Below are positions 9,351 through 18,036 of a stretch of DNA of 64,000 nt, one piece after another. Location of the stretch: NCBI GenBank assembly GCA_964529415.1, contig CAZGWD010000007.1:1-64000 (forward strand). The letters are read 5' to 3'. The notes beneath the pieces were generated by a model. That model had not been told where the DNA came from. It saw only the letters and a program-made list of their open reading frames with translations, and did not search any database. A program made the position numbers and the translations under genes. The stretch is from CAYMPH01 sp964529415 (GTDB lineage Bacteria; Spirochaetota; UBA4802; UBA5550). Every line of letters begins with the position of its first letter. Position 1 is the stretch's first letter.

Positions 9351-10463
9351 TTACTTTAAATAAACTCTCGGCACCCGCCTTGAAACAGAACACGTAATTT
9401 CATACGGAATAGTATTTGCCCATTGAGCGACATCATCAGCAGTTATGATATTCTTTCCGAAAAGAATTACTTCCTCTCCAACAGGATAAGAGTCATTTCC
9501 CAGATTCACTAAAATCTGATCCATGCATATCCTGCCTGCAACAGGATATTTTTTATTGTTGATTATCACTTTAGATTTATTAGACAGACTTCTCGGATAA
9601 CCGTCTCCATATCCGACAGATACAGTTGCAATGTTTGATTCTTCCGCAGTTTTATAGGTATGGCCGTATGAAAGTGGCGTTCCTGAAGGAACTCTTTTTT
9701 TGAAAATTATCGAGCTTTTAAATGTCATTGCAGGAATAAATTCAATTTTGTTTTTCAAATCAGAGACATTTGAATAACCATAAACTGCAATTCCGGGCCT
9801 AACCATATCAAAAAATGAATCTTTATAATTAATAATTGCCGCGCTGTTTGCAAGATGTGAAATAAATCCTGAGCCGGTTTCTTTTTTTGCTTTATCAATA
9901 ATTTCTGAAAATTTTTTAATCTGAAAAAGGTTAAATGGAGAGTTGATATCATCTGAAAGGGGCATGTGGGAAAAAATCCCTTCGAGTCTGATATTTTTCA
10001 TTGAAGAAATTTTTTTTATTATATCAATGGATTGCTCAGGAGAAGAGCCGATTCTTCCCATTCCTGTATCAATTTTTAAATGCACATTTACAGAACTGTT
10101 TTTATTTCCGGCTGCTGATTCTATAGCTTCTGCTTCTTCATTCGATGCAATTGTCTGGGAAAGATTAAAATTAATTACTGCTTCAATTTCCTCTCTGCCA
10201 TATAAGGAAAGACCAAGCACCAGAACAGGAATTGTAATTCCTGAATTTCTCAGTTCAATTCCCTCATCAATTGATGCTACTCCAAGAACATCTGCAGAAC
10301 CGGTTTCCTGTATGAATTTTGAAACCTCAATGATCCCATGCCCATATGCGTCTGCTTTTACTGGCAGAAGGATTTTTACATTGCTGCCTGTAATTTTTTT
10401 AATTTCACCTAAATTGTGCTTAATGGCTTTCAGGTCAATTTCAGCATATGTTTTTCTGAACAT
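9351..10463 (-). CDS. alr: Alanine racemase
   Basis: 370 residues, normal for Alr. The PLP lysine is K36 in PVKADAYGHG and the second catalytic base is Tyr266 in SYGHTYKT. The C-terminal domain carries the CMDQILV and ISCSV-like (EITCSVSRRVPRVY) segments. It converts L-alanine to D-alanine for peptidoglycan. It stands alone on the minus strand, and its TAA is immediately adjacent to the TAA of the convergent TraB gene with no room for an intergenic terminator. Confidence 0.95.
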   Translation of the reverse strand: MFRKTYAEIDLKAIKHNLGEIKKITGSNVKILLPVKADAYGHGIIEVSKFIQETGSADVLGVASIDEGIELRNSGITIPVLVLGLSLYGREEIEAVINFNLSQTIASNEEAEAIESAAGNKNSSVNVHLKIDTGMGRIGSSPEQSIDIIKKISSMKNIRLEGIFSHMPLSDDINSPFNLFQIKKFSEIIDKAKKETGSGFISHLANSAAIINYKDSFFDMVRPGIAVYGYSNVSDLKNKIEFIPAMTFKSSIIFKKRVPSGTPLSYGHTYKTAEESNIATVSVGYGDGYPRSLSNKSKVIINNKKYPVAGRICMDQILVNLGNDSYPVGEEVILFGKNIITADDVAQWANTIPYEITCSVSRRVPRVYLK

Positions 10464-10568
10464 GGTTGTTTTCTCTGGTTTTTATAAGTTCTCTATCTGT
10501 CACACCGGTTTTTCATCTTCAATTATTGAAAATACCCGGGTCTCATAGAATATTACTAATATTAGATG

Positions 10569-10647
10569 GCCAGCATTATTTGGACATCCTGTCCCATGCT
10601 GGCAGGCGTTCATCGTGAACGCTTCCCGGCTCTTTGCGAGAAACCGG
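10569..10647. repeat. Cluster of short inverted repeats in a GC-richer intergenic patch
   Basis: In the 323-base gap between alr and the DUF2804 gene there is a patch clearly richer in G and C than its surroundings. It holds GCCAGCAT (10569-10576) inverted at 10596-10603, a tight GCGTTCA-TCG-TGAACGC hairpin (10606-10622), and two CCGG boxes flanking TCTTTGCGAGA. No T-tract follows any of the hairpins, so they are not simple terminators. It looks like a palindromic intergenic repeat unit; no second copy is present in the window. Confidence 0.5.
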
Positions 10648-10726
10648 CATGAAAAGAAAGATTTTTTTATAATAAAGATTAAAACAATATCATATGTCAA
10701 TATAATTTTAAAAGGTTAATTATTTC

Positions 10727-10755
10727 TTGACCTTATAATAATTGAGTTTTAAAAT
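10727..10755 (+). promoter_or_regulatory. Sigma-70 type promoter of the DUF2804 gene
   Basis: TTGACC at 10727-10732 and TAAAAT at 10750-10755 are separated by 17 bases. The start codon follows at 10787 with a GGAG ribosome site in between. Confidence 0.6.
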
Positions 10756-10786
10756 ATTATAAATTTTAATACTTTCTGGAGATGTT

Positions 10787-11809
10787 ATGAATATAAAAAA
10801 TTCTTCAACTTTAATTGACAGCAATGGAAGACCATATTTTGGATTGCATAAACAGCCTATTGAAAATATTAATCTGCAGGATTACAGGCCTCTGGGATAT
10901 TCTTCAGCTAAAAGTAAAAATCCGGGTTTTTTTGAGAAGTTCAGATTCAAGAGATGGCAGTTCCTGGGATTTTCAAATTCCGAAATTGCACTTTCAATTG
11001 CAATTGTTCACTCCGGATTTGCGTCAAAATTATTCGGGTATCTTTATAATAGAAAAAATCCTGAAATACATGAATTTACAATAATATCTCCAATGGCAAA
11101 GGATACATCTTTTGCTGGCAGTTCAGTTGATGGAGAAGTAAGTTTTAAAACAAAAGATGGTGTTGCAAGAATGCTTAATTCCAGGCAGGGGTTTACTCTT
11201 GAGGCTTCAGTAAAAAATAATCTTGCTGCAGATATTAATATATCAAGGCTCAAAGAGCCTCTGTGCATTGTAACCAGGAGCGGCCATAAAGGTTTCAATT
11301 ACGCTCATAAGGAAGCTGGAAATTTTGCTGAGGGAAAAATTCATTACAAGGGCTCCGAATGGAGGCTTGATCCGAAAACCACTTTTGCTTTTGCAGACTA
11401 TACAGCAGGGTATCTTCCAAGGGAAACTTACTGGAGCTGGGCAAGCGGAGCCGGAACAGACAGAGGCGGCAGGAGGGTTGGTTTTAATTTTGTAAACGGC
11501 ATCAATGATACTGCATATGCTGAAAACTGTTTCTGGATTGACGGAGCTCTGCATAGAACAGGTGCTGCTGATATCCGGTTCGATGATCTTGATCATTTTA
11601 ATCCATGGAGAGTATTTACTGAAGACAAGTCCGTGGATCTTGCATTTGTGCCTGATGGAGTGCATACTGAATTGACGAATTATATTATCGTAAAAAATAA
11701 AATGTACCAGGGTTTCGGCCTTTTTGATGGAAAGATCAAGTCTCCGGGAAAAGTTCATGAAATAAAAAGCATGTTCGGTTTTGCAGAAGATAATTATCTC
11801 AAATGGTGA
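10787..11809 (+). CDS. DUF2804 family protein
   Basis: 340 residues, no signal peptide and no membrane segment. The opening GRPYFGLHKQPI, the KRWQFLGF segment and the later TAYAENCFWIDGALHRTG and FDDLDHFNPWRVFTED segments match my memory of DUF2804, a family found mainly in bacteria with a lipocalin-like or beta-rich fold and no known activity. The start is supported by GGAG eight bases upstream and by a good promoter at 10727-10755. A short acidic ORF follows on the same strand. Confidence 0.75.
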   Translation: MNIKNSSTLIDSNGRPYFGLHKQPIENINLQDYRPLGYSSAKSKNPGFFEKFRFKRWQFLGFSNSEIALSIAIVHSGFASKLFGYLYNRKNPEIHEFTIISPMAKDTSFAGSSVDGEVSFKTKDGVARMLNSRQGFTLEASVKNNLAADINISRLKEPLCIVTRSGHKGFNYAHKEAGNFAEGKIHYKGSEWRLDPKTTFAFADYTAGYLPRETYWSWASGAGTDRGGRRVGFNFVNGINDTAYAENCFWIDGALHRTGAADIRFDDLDHFNPWRVFTEDKSVDLAFVPDGVHTELTNYIIVKNKMYQGFGLFDGKIKSPGKVHEIKSMFGFAEDNYLKW

Positions 11810-11874
11810 AATAAGAAAAAATACTGCTTATTAAAAACTGTTTTCATATCGAAAATAAAAGCATGGAGGCTGAT

Positions 11875-12060
11875 ATGGAAGCAGGAATATTTACTCAAAT
11901 AATTGATGAAAAATGCAATGCTGATATTTCGCAAATGGAATCAGATTTTTTAAATGCTGAACTGAAATCCATGCTTGCTGATTATCTTTCAGGCTGCGTG
12001 AATATTTATGATGAGATTGAGTTAAAGGGAAAACTTATAGATTACATCAGAAAAATGTGA
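11875..12060 (+). CDS. Small acidic hypothetical protein
   Basis: 61 residues from the ATG at 11875. This start is chosen over an in-frame ATG four codons upstream because GGAGG at 11865-11869 sits at the right distance only from the later one. The protein is acidic, predicted mostly helical, with Cys residues in DEKCNAD and SGCVNIY. I recognise no family. Its stop touches the stop of the convergent rtcB gene. The good ribosome site and codon use like its neighbours argue that it is real. Confidence 0.6.
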   Translation: MEAGIFTQIIDEKCNADISQMESDFLNAELKSMLADYLSGCVNIYDEIELKGKLIDYIRKM

Positions 12061-13218
12061 TTATCCTTTAACAACACCAAGAGGTGATAATTCTATTTCA
12101 ATTTTCACCAGATCTTTCTGAAAGTTCATGACTTCTGAAATATCCTTGTAAGCTCCGCTTGCTTCATCGAGATCGTGCTTGCCTCTTATTGAATGAAGTA
12201 TGCCGAGTTTGTCGAGTATTTCCTTTTCTTTATCCAGATCAAGTTCGCGTTCTGCCTGTTTTCTTCCCATTTTTCTGCCTGCGCCGTGAGAACATGACAT
12301 GAAACTTTCCGTGTTGCCGAGTCCTGAAACAATATAGCTTCTTGAGCCCTGCGAACCCGGGATAATTCCTGTTTCATCTGTACGTGCAGAGGTTGCTCCC
12401 TTCCTGTGAATTATAACTTTTTTTCCGAAATGATTTTCTTCAGAAGCGTAATTATGTGCGATATTAATTAACTCATTAAAAGAAATATCCCTGAAATCAT
12501 CTGTAAAAATTTCTTTAATTCTTTCCATCATAAGCTTTCTGTTGGCAAGAGCGAAATCTACACAGAATTTCATTTCATTTAAGTATGAAATACCTTCCAT
12601 TGAATCAATTGGCAGAGAAGACAGCTGCCATTCTTTAGGAATCGGATGCTTTAATTTTTCATTTAACTTGATGGCTGTTTTATTGTAATAATCCGCAACC
12701 TGTTTGCCTATGTTTCTGCTGCCAGAGTGAATCATTATCCATATCCATCCGTCATTTCCTTTCTGAATTTCAATGAAATGATTTCCTCCTCCAAGAGTGC
12801 CTATCTGTGTAAGGGCATTTTTGTATTCTTTATCAGATACTGGCATATTATCTGAAATAAGCGGCATCAATTCAGGATTCTGGCGGGTTTTATGATGATT
12901 AAAGCCAAGCGGAATTACAGATCGAATTTTACCGATAATTTTTTTTAATGTATCCCTTTCAATTGAATTAAGCGAAGTTTTAACAGCGCACATGCCGCAG
13001 CCTATATCAACTCCTACTGCATTTGGAATTACAGCATCAATAGCAGCAAGTACGCCTCCAATCGGCATACCGTAACCCTGGTGCGCGTCCGGCATAATTG
13101 CAATATGCCTGAATGCAGCAGGATGATTCGCAAGATTTTTCGCCTGTGCAAGGGCTCCATCTTCAATGAAATCAAGCCACATTTTAATTGGAATATTTTC
13201 TGTTTTTATTATTTTCAT
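12061..13218 (-). CDS. rtcB: RNA-splicing ligase RtcB
   Basis: 385 residues from the ATG at 13218, which gives the usual family opening MKIIKTENIPIKMW; a TTG 11 codons upstream would add an unconserved stretch. The Mn-binding and guanylylation motifs are all there: GVDIGCGMCAVK, GGGNHFIEI, HSGSRNIGK and CSHGAGRKMGR, the last containing the His that receives GMP. RtcB joins 2',3'-cyclic phosphate or 3'-phosphate RNA ends to 5'-OH ends in tRNA repair or stress-cleaved RNA. No archease or RtcA gene is adjacent. Confidence 0.94.
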   Translation of the reverse strand: MKIIKTENIPIKMWLDFIEDGALAQAKNLANHPAAFRHIAIMPDAHQGYGMPIGGVLAAIDAVIPNAVGVDIGCGMCAVKTSLNSIERDTLKKIIGKIRSVIPLGFNHHKTRQNPELMPLISDNMPVSDKEYKNALTQIGTLGGGNHFIEIQKGNDGWIWIMIHSGSRNIGKQVADYYNKTAIKLNEKLKHPIPKEWQLSSLPIDSMEGISYLNEMKFCVDFALANRKLMMERIKEIFTDDFRDISFNELINIAHNYASEENHFGKKVIIHRKGATSARTDETGIIPGSQGSRSYIVSGLGNTESFMSCSHGAGRKMGRKQAERELDLDKEKEILDKLGILHSIRGKHDLDEASGAYKDISEVMNFQKDLVKIEIELSPLGVVKG

Positions 13219-13330
13219 ACTGAAATCATTTCGGCTCCGATCAATGAGCAAATTTTTTTATTTAAAATAATTACTGTATTATACAGAAGAAACTCTGATT
13301 GAAACTCTACGATCGCTGAATTGGAAAAAA

Positions 13331-13357
13331 CGTTCCCTAAGCGGAGCCGAAGGGCTC
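13331..13357. repeat. Short interspersed repeat remnant of the cttcg-ct-cgct-ag type
   Basis: The bases CGTTCCCTAAGCGGAGCC followed by GAAGGGCT lie just outside the end of the LysE gene. From memory they resemble a class of short repeats scattered between genes in many unrelated bacterial genomes. A related fragment occurs at 22103-22121. No coding or regulatory role can be shown from this window. Confidence 0.35.
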
Positions 13358-13362
13358 ATGTA

Positions 13363-13992
13363 TTAATCCTTTCCAGTTAATATTAATTTAACTGCAAGTG
13401 CTGTAAATATTACACCTGCTGCACGGTTTAAATATATCTGACCTTTTTCTGATTTTGAAATGAACCTGCCTGTCAGCCCTGCAAAAAAACTTACTCCTGA
13501 AAAAACAATAAGTGTTATTATGATGAAAATAAATCCAAGAAATAATATCTGTAATGATATTGATCCTCTTGAAGAATCTGCAAACTGAGGAAGAAAAGCA
13601 AGAAAAAATATTGAAACTTTCGGATTTGTTACATTCATAATTATACCTTTATGGTATAATTTCAAAAAAGATGTGTTTTCTTTTTGTGATATTTTCAGAT
13701 TACCTGATGAAGATTTAAATGCCTGCCAGGATAAATAGAGAAGATATGCAGCTCCGAAGTATTTTAATATATTGAATGCAAGTAATGAAGTTTTGAATAT
13801 AACTGCAATACCAAAAGCAACAATCGATGTATGAAACAGCAAACCAGTGCACAGACCGAGAGTTATTATAATTCCTGACTTTTTGCCGTTTACTATAGAC
13901 TGTGTTAGAACAAAAATATTATCAGGGCCCGGCGCTATTCCGAGAATTGCAGATGCGATTATAAACATAATAACATTATTTATATCTATCAT
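13363..13992 (-). CDS. LysE/RhtB-family amino-acid exporter
   Basis: 209 residues with about six hydrophobic segments. The first loop has GIAPGPDNIFVLTQSIVNGKKSG, the LysE/RhtB signature region (GPdn-x-x-v motif), and a later NVTNPKVSIFFLAFLPQF segment is equally typical. These are small efflux transporters for amino acids such as lysine, threonine or homoserine lactones in the inner membrane; the substrate cannot be assigned. It appears to be a single-gene unit; intergenic repeats flank it on both sides. Confidence 0.88.
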   Translation of the reverse strand: MIDINNVIMFIIASAILGIAPGPDNIFVLTQSIVNGKKSGIIITLGLCTGLLFHTSIVAFGIAVIFKTSLLAFNILKYFGAAYLLYLSWQAFKSSSGNLKISQKENTSFLKLYHKGIIMNVTNPKVSIFFLAFLPQFADSSRGSISLQILFLGFIFIIITLIVFSGVSFFAGLTGRFISKSEKGQIYLNRAAGVIFTALAVKLILTGKD

Positions 13993-14014
13993 ATCTTATC
14001 CGTATAAAAATTTT

Positions 14015-14184
14015 AATAGAACGCGGATAACGCGGATGATTATGATGGCCGCGGATTAAGGAATAAGAAAAAATATAATTTTTTTGTCTTTTTACCGCGA
14101 GCGAAATCATGCTGGTTATTTTAAAGTATTCCTGAAAAATCTTTATAATCAAAAACAATCTGCGTTATCCGTGTTCTATTGTTT
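14015..14184. repeat. Inverted pair of a dispersed repeat (arms 14015-14035 and 14154-14184)
   Basis: Within the 361-base gap between the exporter and the GH13 gene, AATAGAACGCGGATAACGC at 14015 is repeated in inverse orientation as GCGTTATCCGTGTTCTATT near 14162-14180, with one mismatch over these 19 bases. A third copy, 29 of 31 bases identical to 14154-14184, lies at 51520-51550 inside a gene. The 118 bases between the arms contain no gene. The arrangement suggests a small mobile or recombinogenic repeat. The rest of the gap (14185-14353) is AT-rich with nothing recognisable. Confidence 0.65.
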
Positions 14185-14353
14185 TTTTAATAAGTAATGT
14201 ATTATTCTGAAAGGAATAGATTCAGTTTATAAACTTACTGGCATTATAATTCCACATTGCCTGAATATCAAACAATTTTTACTTGACTCTTGTATTGAAA
14301 AAGATATTAAAAAAACAACAGCAAGTTTAAGATGCATTACAGGATGAATATAA

Positions 14354-15976
14354 ATGGAAAAAAACTGGTTATGGTGGAAGCACGGAGTTATATATCAGAT
14401 ATATCCTCGTAGCTTTAAAGATACGAATAATGACGGCATTGGCGATATTCCGGGAATTATTGAAAAGCTTGATTATCTGAAAGAGCTTGGAGTGGATGCA
14501 ATCTGGATTTCTCCTATAAATGTATCCCCTATGTTTGATTTCGGTTATGACGTATGCGATTACAGAAAAATTGATCCTGTATTTGGAACAGCTAATGATT
14601 TTGACAGGCTGATATCAGAAGCAAAAAAACGCGGTATCAGAATGATTATGGATCTTGTGGTTAATCATACTTCACATCTTCATCCATGGTTTATTGAGTC
14701 AAGATCTTCGAGGAGCAATCCAAAAAGAGACTGGTATATATGGCATGACGGCAAAAACGGAAAGCCTCCGAACAACTGGCTCGCTGCTTTTGGAGGCAAT
14801 GCCTGGGAATGGGATGAAAAGACAAAGCAGTTTTATTACCATGCTTTTCTGGTGGAGCAGCCGGATCTTAACTGGATGAATCCGGAAGTGCGAAAGGCAG
14901 TTTTGAAAGAGTTTGAATACTGGCTCGACAAGGGCATTGACGGTTTCAGGCTTGATGTTGTTAATTTTTTTGTCAAAGATTCTCAATTCAGAAGCAATCC
15001 ATTCGGAATAGGGCCAACACCGAGGCCTTACGATCTGCAAAAACATATATATGACAGGAACAGGCCTGAACTTCATGATATTGTTAAGGATTTTAAAAAA
15101 CTTTTTGATGCTTACTATGAAAGAATGATGGTGGGTGAAACATACAATCCGCCTCCGGGTGATCCTGCTTTTTCCGCTGAATATCTGGGAGAAGGTGATG
15201 ATGAGCTGCATCTTGCATTTGATTTTTCTTTAACATATGTCAATTCCTGGGGTGCGAAGTTATTTCATAAATTGATAAAAAGATGGTATTCTTTTATTCC
15301 GGATAAAGGCTGGCCTACATTTGTTTTTTCAAATCATGATCAGCCCCGAACTGCAGGCAGACTTGGAAGCGGTCCGGATAAATATAAAAGGGCAAAAGTA
15401 ATTGCTGCAATGCATCTGACTTTAAAGGGAACTCCGTTTATTTATTATGGAGAAGAAATCGGAATGATCGATGGAAAGCTCAGGAAAGATGAAATCTGTG
15501 ATCCGCTTGGAAAGAAATACTGGCCAATCATGGTTGGGCGGGATATTTACAGAACGCCCATGCAGTGGAACAGCGATATCAATGCCGGTTTTTCCAAAGC
15601 TAAACCATGGCTTCCTGTAAATCAGGATTTTGGAACAATTAATGTTGAAGCTGAAAAAGTTGACGTAAATTCCCTGCTTAATTTCTATAAAAAACTGATA
15701 TCTCTCAGAAAAATGCATCCGGCATTGCTTAGAGGCGAGTGGATTCCTGTTGTTGAAGGCGAAAAAAATATCTTTGCATATTACAGAACCTGTGAAATAG
15801 AAACAGTTTTTGTTCTGCTGAATTTTTCCAAGCTCTCTGATGAACTTGCAGCTGCTGACAGCGCTTTGTGGGAGGTTCTTTTTTCAACGCATAAAAAAAT
15901 TGGAGAACAATTCAATGGATTGAATTTCAAAGCCCTGCCGTATGAGGTAACGGTTTTTTTAAGAATTAAAAGCTGA
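14354..15976 (+). CDS. Alpha-glucosidase, GH13 (oligo-1,6-glucosidase type)
   Basis: 540 residues, typical for this group. It starts with WWKHGVIYQIYPRSF and DTNNDGIGD. The catalytic triad is visible as Asp201 (GFRLDVVNF, nucleophile), Glu262 (MVGETYN, acid/base) and Asp329 (FSNHDQPR). Region II reads DLVVNHTSHLHPWF, as in alpha-1,6- or maltose-type glucosidases. There is no signal peptide, so it acts in the cytoplasm on imported oligosaccharides or glycogen breakdown products; glgX (44355-46493) and pgi (28755-30371) would fit the same sugar flow. The gene stands alone and ends in a strong hairpin terminator. Confidence 0.92.
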   Translation: MEKNWLWWKHGVIYQIYPRSFKDTNNDGIGDIPGIIEKLDYLKELGVDAIWISPINVSPMFDFGYDVCDYRKIDPVFGTANDFDRLISEAKKRGIRMIMDLVVNHTSHLHPWFIESRSSRSNPKRDWYIWHDGKNGKPPNNWLAAFGGNAWEWDEKTKQFYYHAFLVEQPDLNWMNPEVRKAVLKEFEYWLDKGIDGFRLDVVNFFVKDSQFRSNPFGIGPTPRPYDLQKHIYDRNRPELHDIVKDFKKLFDAYYERMMVGETYNPPPGDPAFSAEYLGEGDDELHLAFDFSLTYVNSWGAKLFHKLIKRWYSFIPDKGWPTFVFSNHDQPRTAGRLGSGPDKYKRAKVIAAMHLTLKGTPFIYYGEEIGMIDGKLRKDEICDPLGKKYWPIMVGRDIYRTPMQWNSDINAGFSKAKPWLPVNQDFGTINVEAEKVDVNSLLNFYKKLISLRKMHPALLRGEWIPVVEGEKNIFAYYRTCEIETVFVLLNFSKLSDELAAADSALWEVLFSTHKKIGEQFNGLNFKALPYEVTVFLRIKS

Positions 15977-15977
15977 T

Positions 15978-16005
15978 AAAATAGCCCTCTGAAGAGGGCT
16001 ATTTT
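15978..16005. terminator. Bidirectional rho-independent terminator
   Basis: AAAATAGCCCTCT (15978-15990) and AGAGGGCTATTTT (15993-16005) form a perfect 13-bp stem around GA. A/T tracts at both ends let it serve the GH13 gene on the plus strand and the small gene at 16034-16264 on the minus strand. Confidence 0.85.
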
Positions 16006-16033
16006 AAAGTAAATTGTATTTTAAATTATTCTT

Positions 16034-16264
16034 TTAAGCAGCGTATAAATCTACTGATTTGATTTTTGATAATTTGTATCTTCTTTCGCCTATCAGTTTA
16101 TCAACAACTATTATTTCATCATTGATAAGCTTTCTGTTTTTATGAAGTTCAATTTCTATTCCGTCTTCCATGAGCAGAATTATATCCAATCCTTTGATAT
16201 CGATATACTTTTTCAGCATTTCTCTGAAAGTATTGTTTTTGTTTAATGCTTTGCTTTTATTCAT
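16034..16264 (-). CDS. Small hypothetical protein with Sm/SH3-like strand pattern
   Basis: 76 residues, no signal peptide. After a basic 15-residue N-terminus, the alternating hydrophobic pattern DIILLMEDGIEIELHKNR, DEIIVVDKL, RRYKLSKIKSVDLY looks like a five-strand small barrel. It recalls the DG-turn of Sm-like and SH3-like proteins, and the N-terminal KDG-x-I-I-x-G module of the barrel proteins at 41835 and 42891. I cannot assign a family. A GGAG at good spacing precedes the ATG and a bidirectional terminator follows, so expression as a single gene is likely. Confidence 0.6.
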   Translation of the reverse strand: MNKSKALNKNNTFREMLKKYIDIKGLDIILLMEDGIEIELHKNRKLINDEIIVVDKLIGERRYKLSKIKSVDLYAA

Positions 16265-16558
16265 TCTGTACTCCGATAATTGATTTTCTGCTTATGTCTC
16301 ATGAATATTATCGGCAGGATTAATTATTGTATTAATAAATTTTTTAAAAAATGGCACGAATTTATTTTTTTATCATTTTTAGAGCAAATCATGAAGGTAT
16401 TTGCATACAGGCTCATTTTTTTTTATTTCTCTAAAAATATATGTTGATACAATATTGCTATTGGATATTATTTTTTAATAAAGGTTCTATAAATTATGTC
16501 AAATTTTCATAAAGAAGATAAGTAATATTGAAATGGAATATTTTATTTGGAGAAAAAA

Positions 16559-17020
16559 TTGAAAAAATCAATTTCTAAACAACGGATTTATTCATCACTA
16601 TTAATTTTAGGTGCTTTTATTCTTTTTTACCGGACACTTAGCATGATTTTTTTTGAAAATGCCCTAAATCTTCTTAACTCATGGGTTATTGTTTTACTTT
16701 TTACTGAAAGTCTAATTGATATATTATGTATTGTTTTTTCAATCAGATGGTTTATATCTAATGATTCATTTAAAGACAGTGTACCGTTACGGCTGGGTGC
16801 CGCTGCAGCAATCTTCCATGCTTTCCGGGTTTTAATATACGTTTTGGGAAGAACAGGACCATGGGTAAATTTTGATATAAGGCCCGAATACCAGTCAACA
16901 TATACTTTCGATTATTTCTGGGTCTGGTTCGCTGCTGTTCTTTCAGTTTTAGGAATTATCGGTGTGATAATAATCTGGCTATGCAGAAAGATGAAAAAAA
17001 AATCTGATAATAGCGGCTGA
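16559..17020 (+). CDS. Four-TM membrane protein of unknown function
   Basis: 153 residues if it starts at the TTG at 16559, chosen because GGAG at 16549-16552 lies six bases upstream; a TTG four codons earlier lies inside that ribosome site. Four hydrophobic segments are evident (about 10-30, 43-65, 79-98, 120-140), ending in a basic tail RKMKKKSDN. No motif identifies a family. Another small four-TM protein follows 28 bases later, suggesting a two-gene operon. Confidence 0.6.
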   Translation: MKKSISKQRIYSSLLILGAFILFYRTLSMIFFENALNLLNSWVIVLLFTESLIDILCIVFSIRWFISNDSFKDSVPLRLGAAAAIFHAFRVLIYVLGRTGPWVNFDIRPEYQSTYTFDYFWVWFAAVLSVLGIIGVIIIWLCRKMKKKSDNSG

Positions 17021-17048
17021 TATAAAAAAATCTATGAGGAAAGTTTAC

Positions 17049-17462
17049 ATGAAAAAATCAATCTATTTAATTGCTGGAATCCTTCAGTTTTTTATTGGCT
17101 TCGGAGCATTTATAAGCGGAATCCTCATGATGATTTACTCTGACGGAAAAGCAATCCAGATGCCTCTTGGCATGCTGAAGGGATCACCCTTTACTGATTT
17201 TCTGATTCCAGGATTAATATTGTCTATTGTAAATGGAGCAGGCAACATCTTTTCTGCAATGCTGAGTTTCAAAAGACACAGACTCTCCGGATTTGCCGGA
17301 ATATTTTTCGGATCAGGGCTTGTTATATGGATTTTTGTCCAGGTAAGCATGATAGGAGGAGGGCATTGGCTTCAGAATCTTTACTTCAGCCTTGGTTTCC
17401 TTGAAATTCTCCTTGGTTTTGCTATCAGGGAAGTGCAGAGAACAGTTGCATTTGAAATTTAA
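17049..17462 (+). CDS. Four-TM membrane protein of unknown function
   Basis: 137 residues from ATG 17049, supported by GAGGA at 17036-17040; an ATG five codons upstream overlaps that ribosome site. Four hydrophobic, glycine-rich segments can be seen, with FIGFGAFISGILMMIY first and IFFGSGLVIWIFVQV third. The residues GGHWLQNLYFSLGFLEILLG near the end resemble many small uncharacterised inner-membrane proteins. Probably co-transcribed with the preceding membrane protein. Confidence 0.6.
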   Translation: MKKSIYLIAGILQFFIGFGAFISGILMMIYSDGKAIQMPLGMLKGSPFTDFLIPGLILSIVNGAGNIFSAMLSFKRHRLSGFAGIFFGSGLVIWIFVQVSMIGGGHWLQNLYFSLGFLEILLGFAIREVQRTVAFEI

Positions 17463-17575
17463 TTTTCACGATGATTGCGGATATCCATTTGAATAGCAGA
17501 CCGGCTTCCTCTAAAAGTTATTCATTTGAAAAATAAAATAATCTTTTAAAAATAATTCAATCTGGCGGGTAAATA

Positions 17576-17947
17576 ATGGAAAAAACAGAACTTCAGTACA
17601 AAACAATAGACGAATATATCAGTTTATTTCCAGATAATATCCGGAAAATTCTGAAGAAGCTTAGAAAAACGATCAGAGATTCCGCTCCAGGTGCAGTTGA
17701 AGCTATCAGTTATCAAATGCCTACTTTCAAATTGAATGGAAATCTTATTCATTTCGCTGCCATGAAAAATCATATTGGACTTTATCCGACACCATCAGCA
17801 GTAATAAAATTCAAAAAAGAGCTTTCTCGTTATGAAACTTCAAAAGGAGCAATAAGATTTCCTCTGGATCAGGAAATACCATTTGAACTGGTTAAAGAAA
17901 TAGTCAAATTCAGGGTGAAAGAAAATTCAGTAAAAAAGAAAAAATAA
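17576..17947 (+). CDS. DUF1801 (YdhG/YjbR/CyaY-like fold) protein
   Basis: 123 residues. The sequence IDEYISLFPDNIRKILKKLRKTIRDSAPGAVEAISYQMPTF (split across residues 11-51) and the KGAIRFPLDQEIP stretch are the DUF1801 signature. The Bacillus relative YdhG is reported as a frataxin-like iron chaperone, but most members have no established role. Soluble and cytoplasmic. It stands 113 bases after the membrane-protein pair with its own AT-rich leader, and 89 bases before the PhnB-like gene. Confidence 0.8.
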   Translation: MEKTELQYKTIDEYISLFPDNIRKILKKLRKTIRDSAPGAVEAISYQMPTFKLNGNLIHFAAMKNHIGLYPTPSAVIKFKKELSRYETSKGAIRFPLDQEIPFELVKEIVKFRVKENSVKKKK

Positions 17948-18036
17948 TAAATATCTCCCGTATTAATTTCATTTGATTTAATGGTAAAGATTATTATATT
18001 GAGAGTAATATAAATTGATAATAAAGGAGAGATAAT

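Noticed and set aside
10500..10700. Minus-strand 66-codon ORF over the hairpin cluster
   Set aside because: Runs through palindromic DNA, no ribosome site and no family resemblance.
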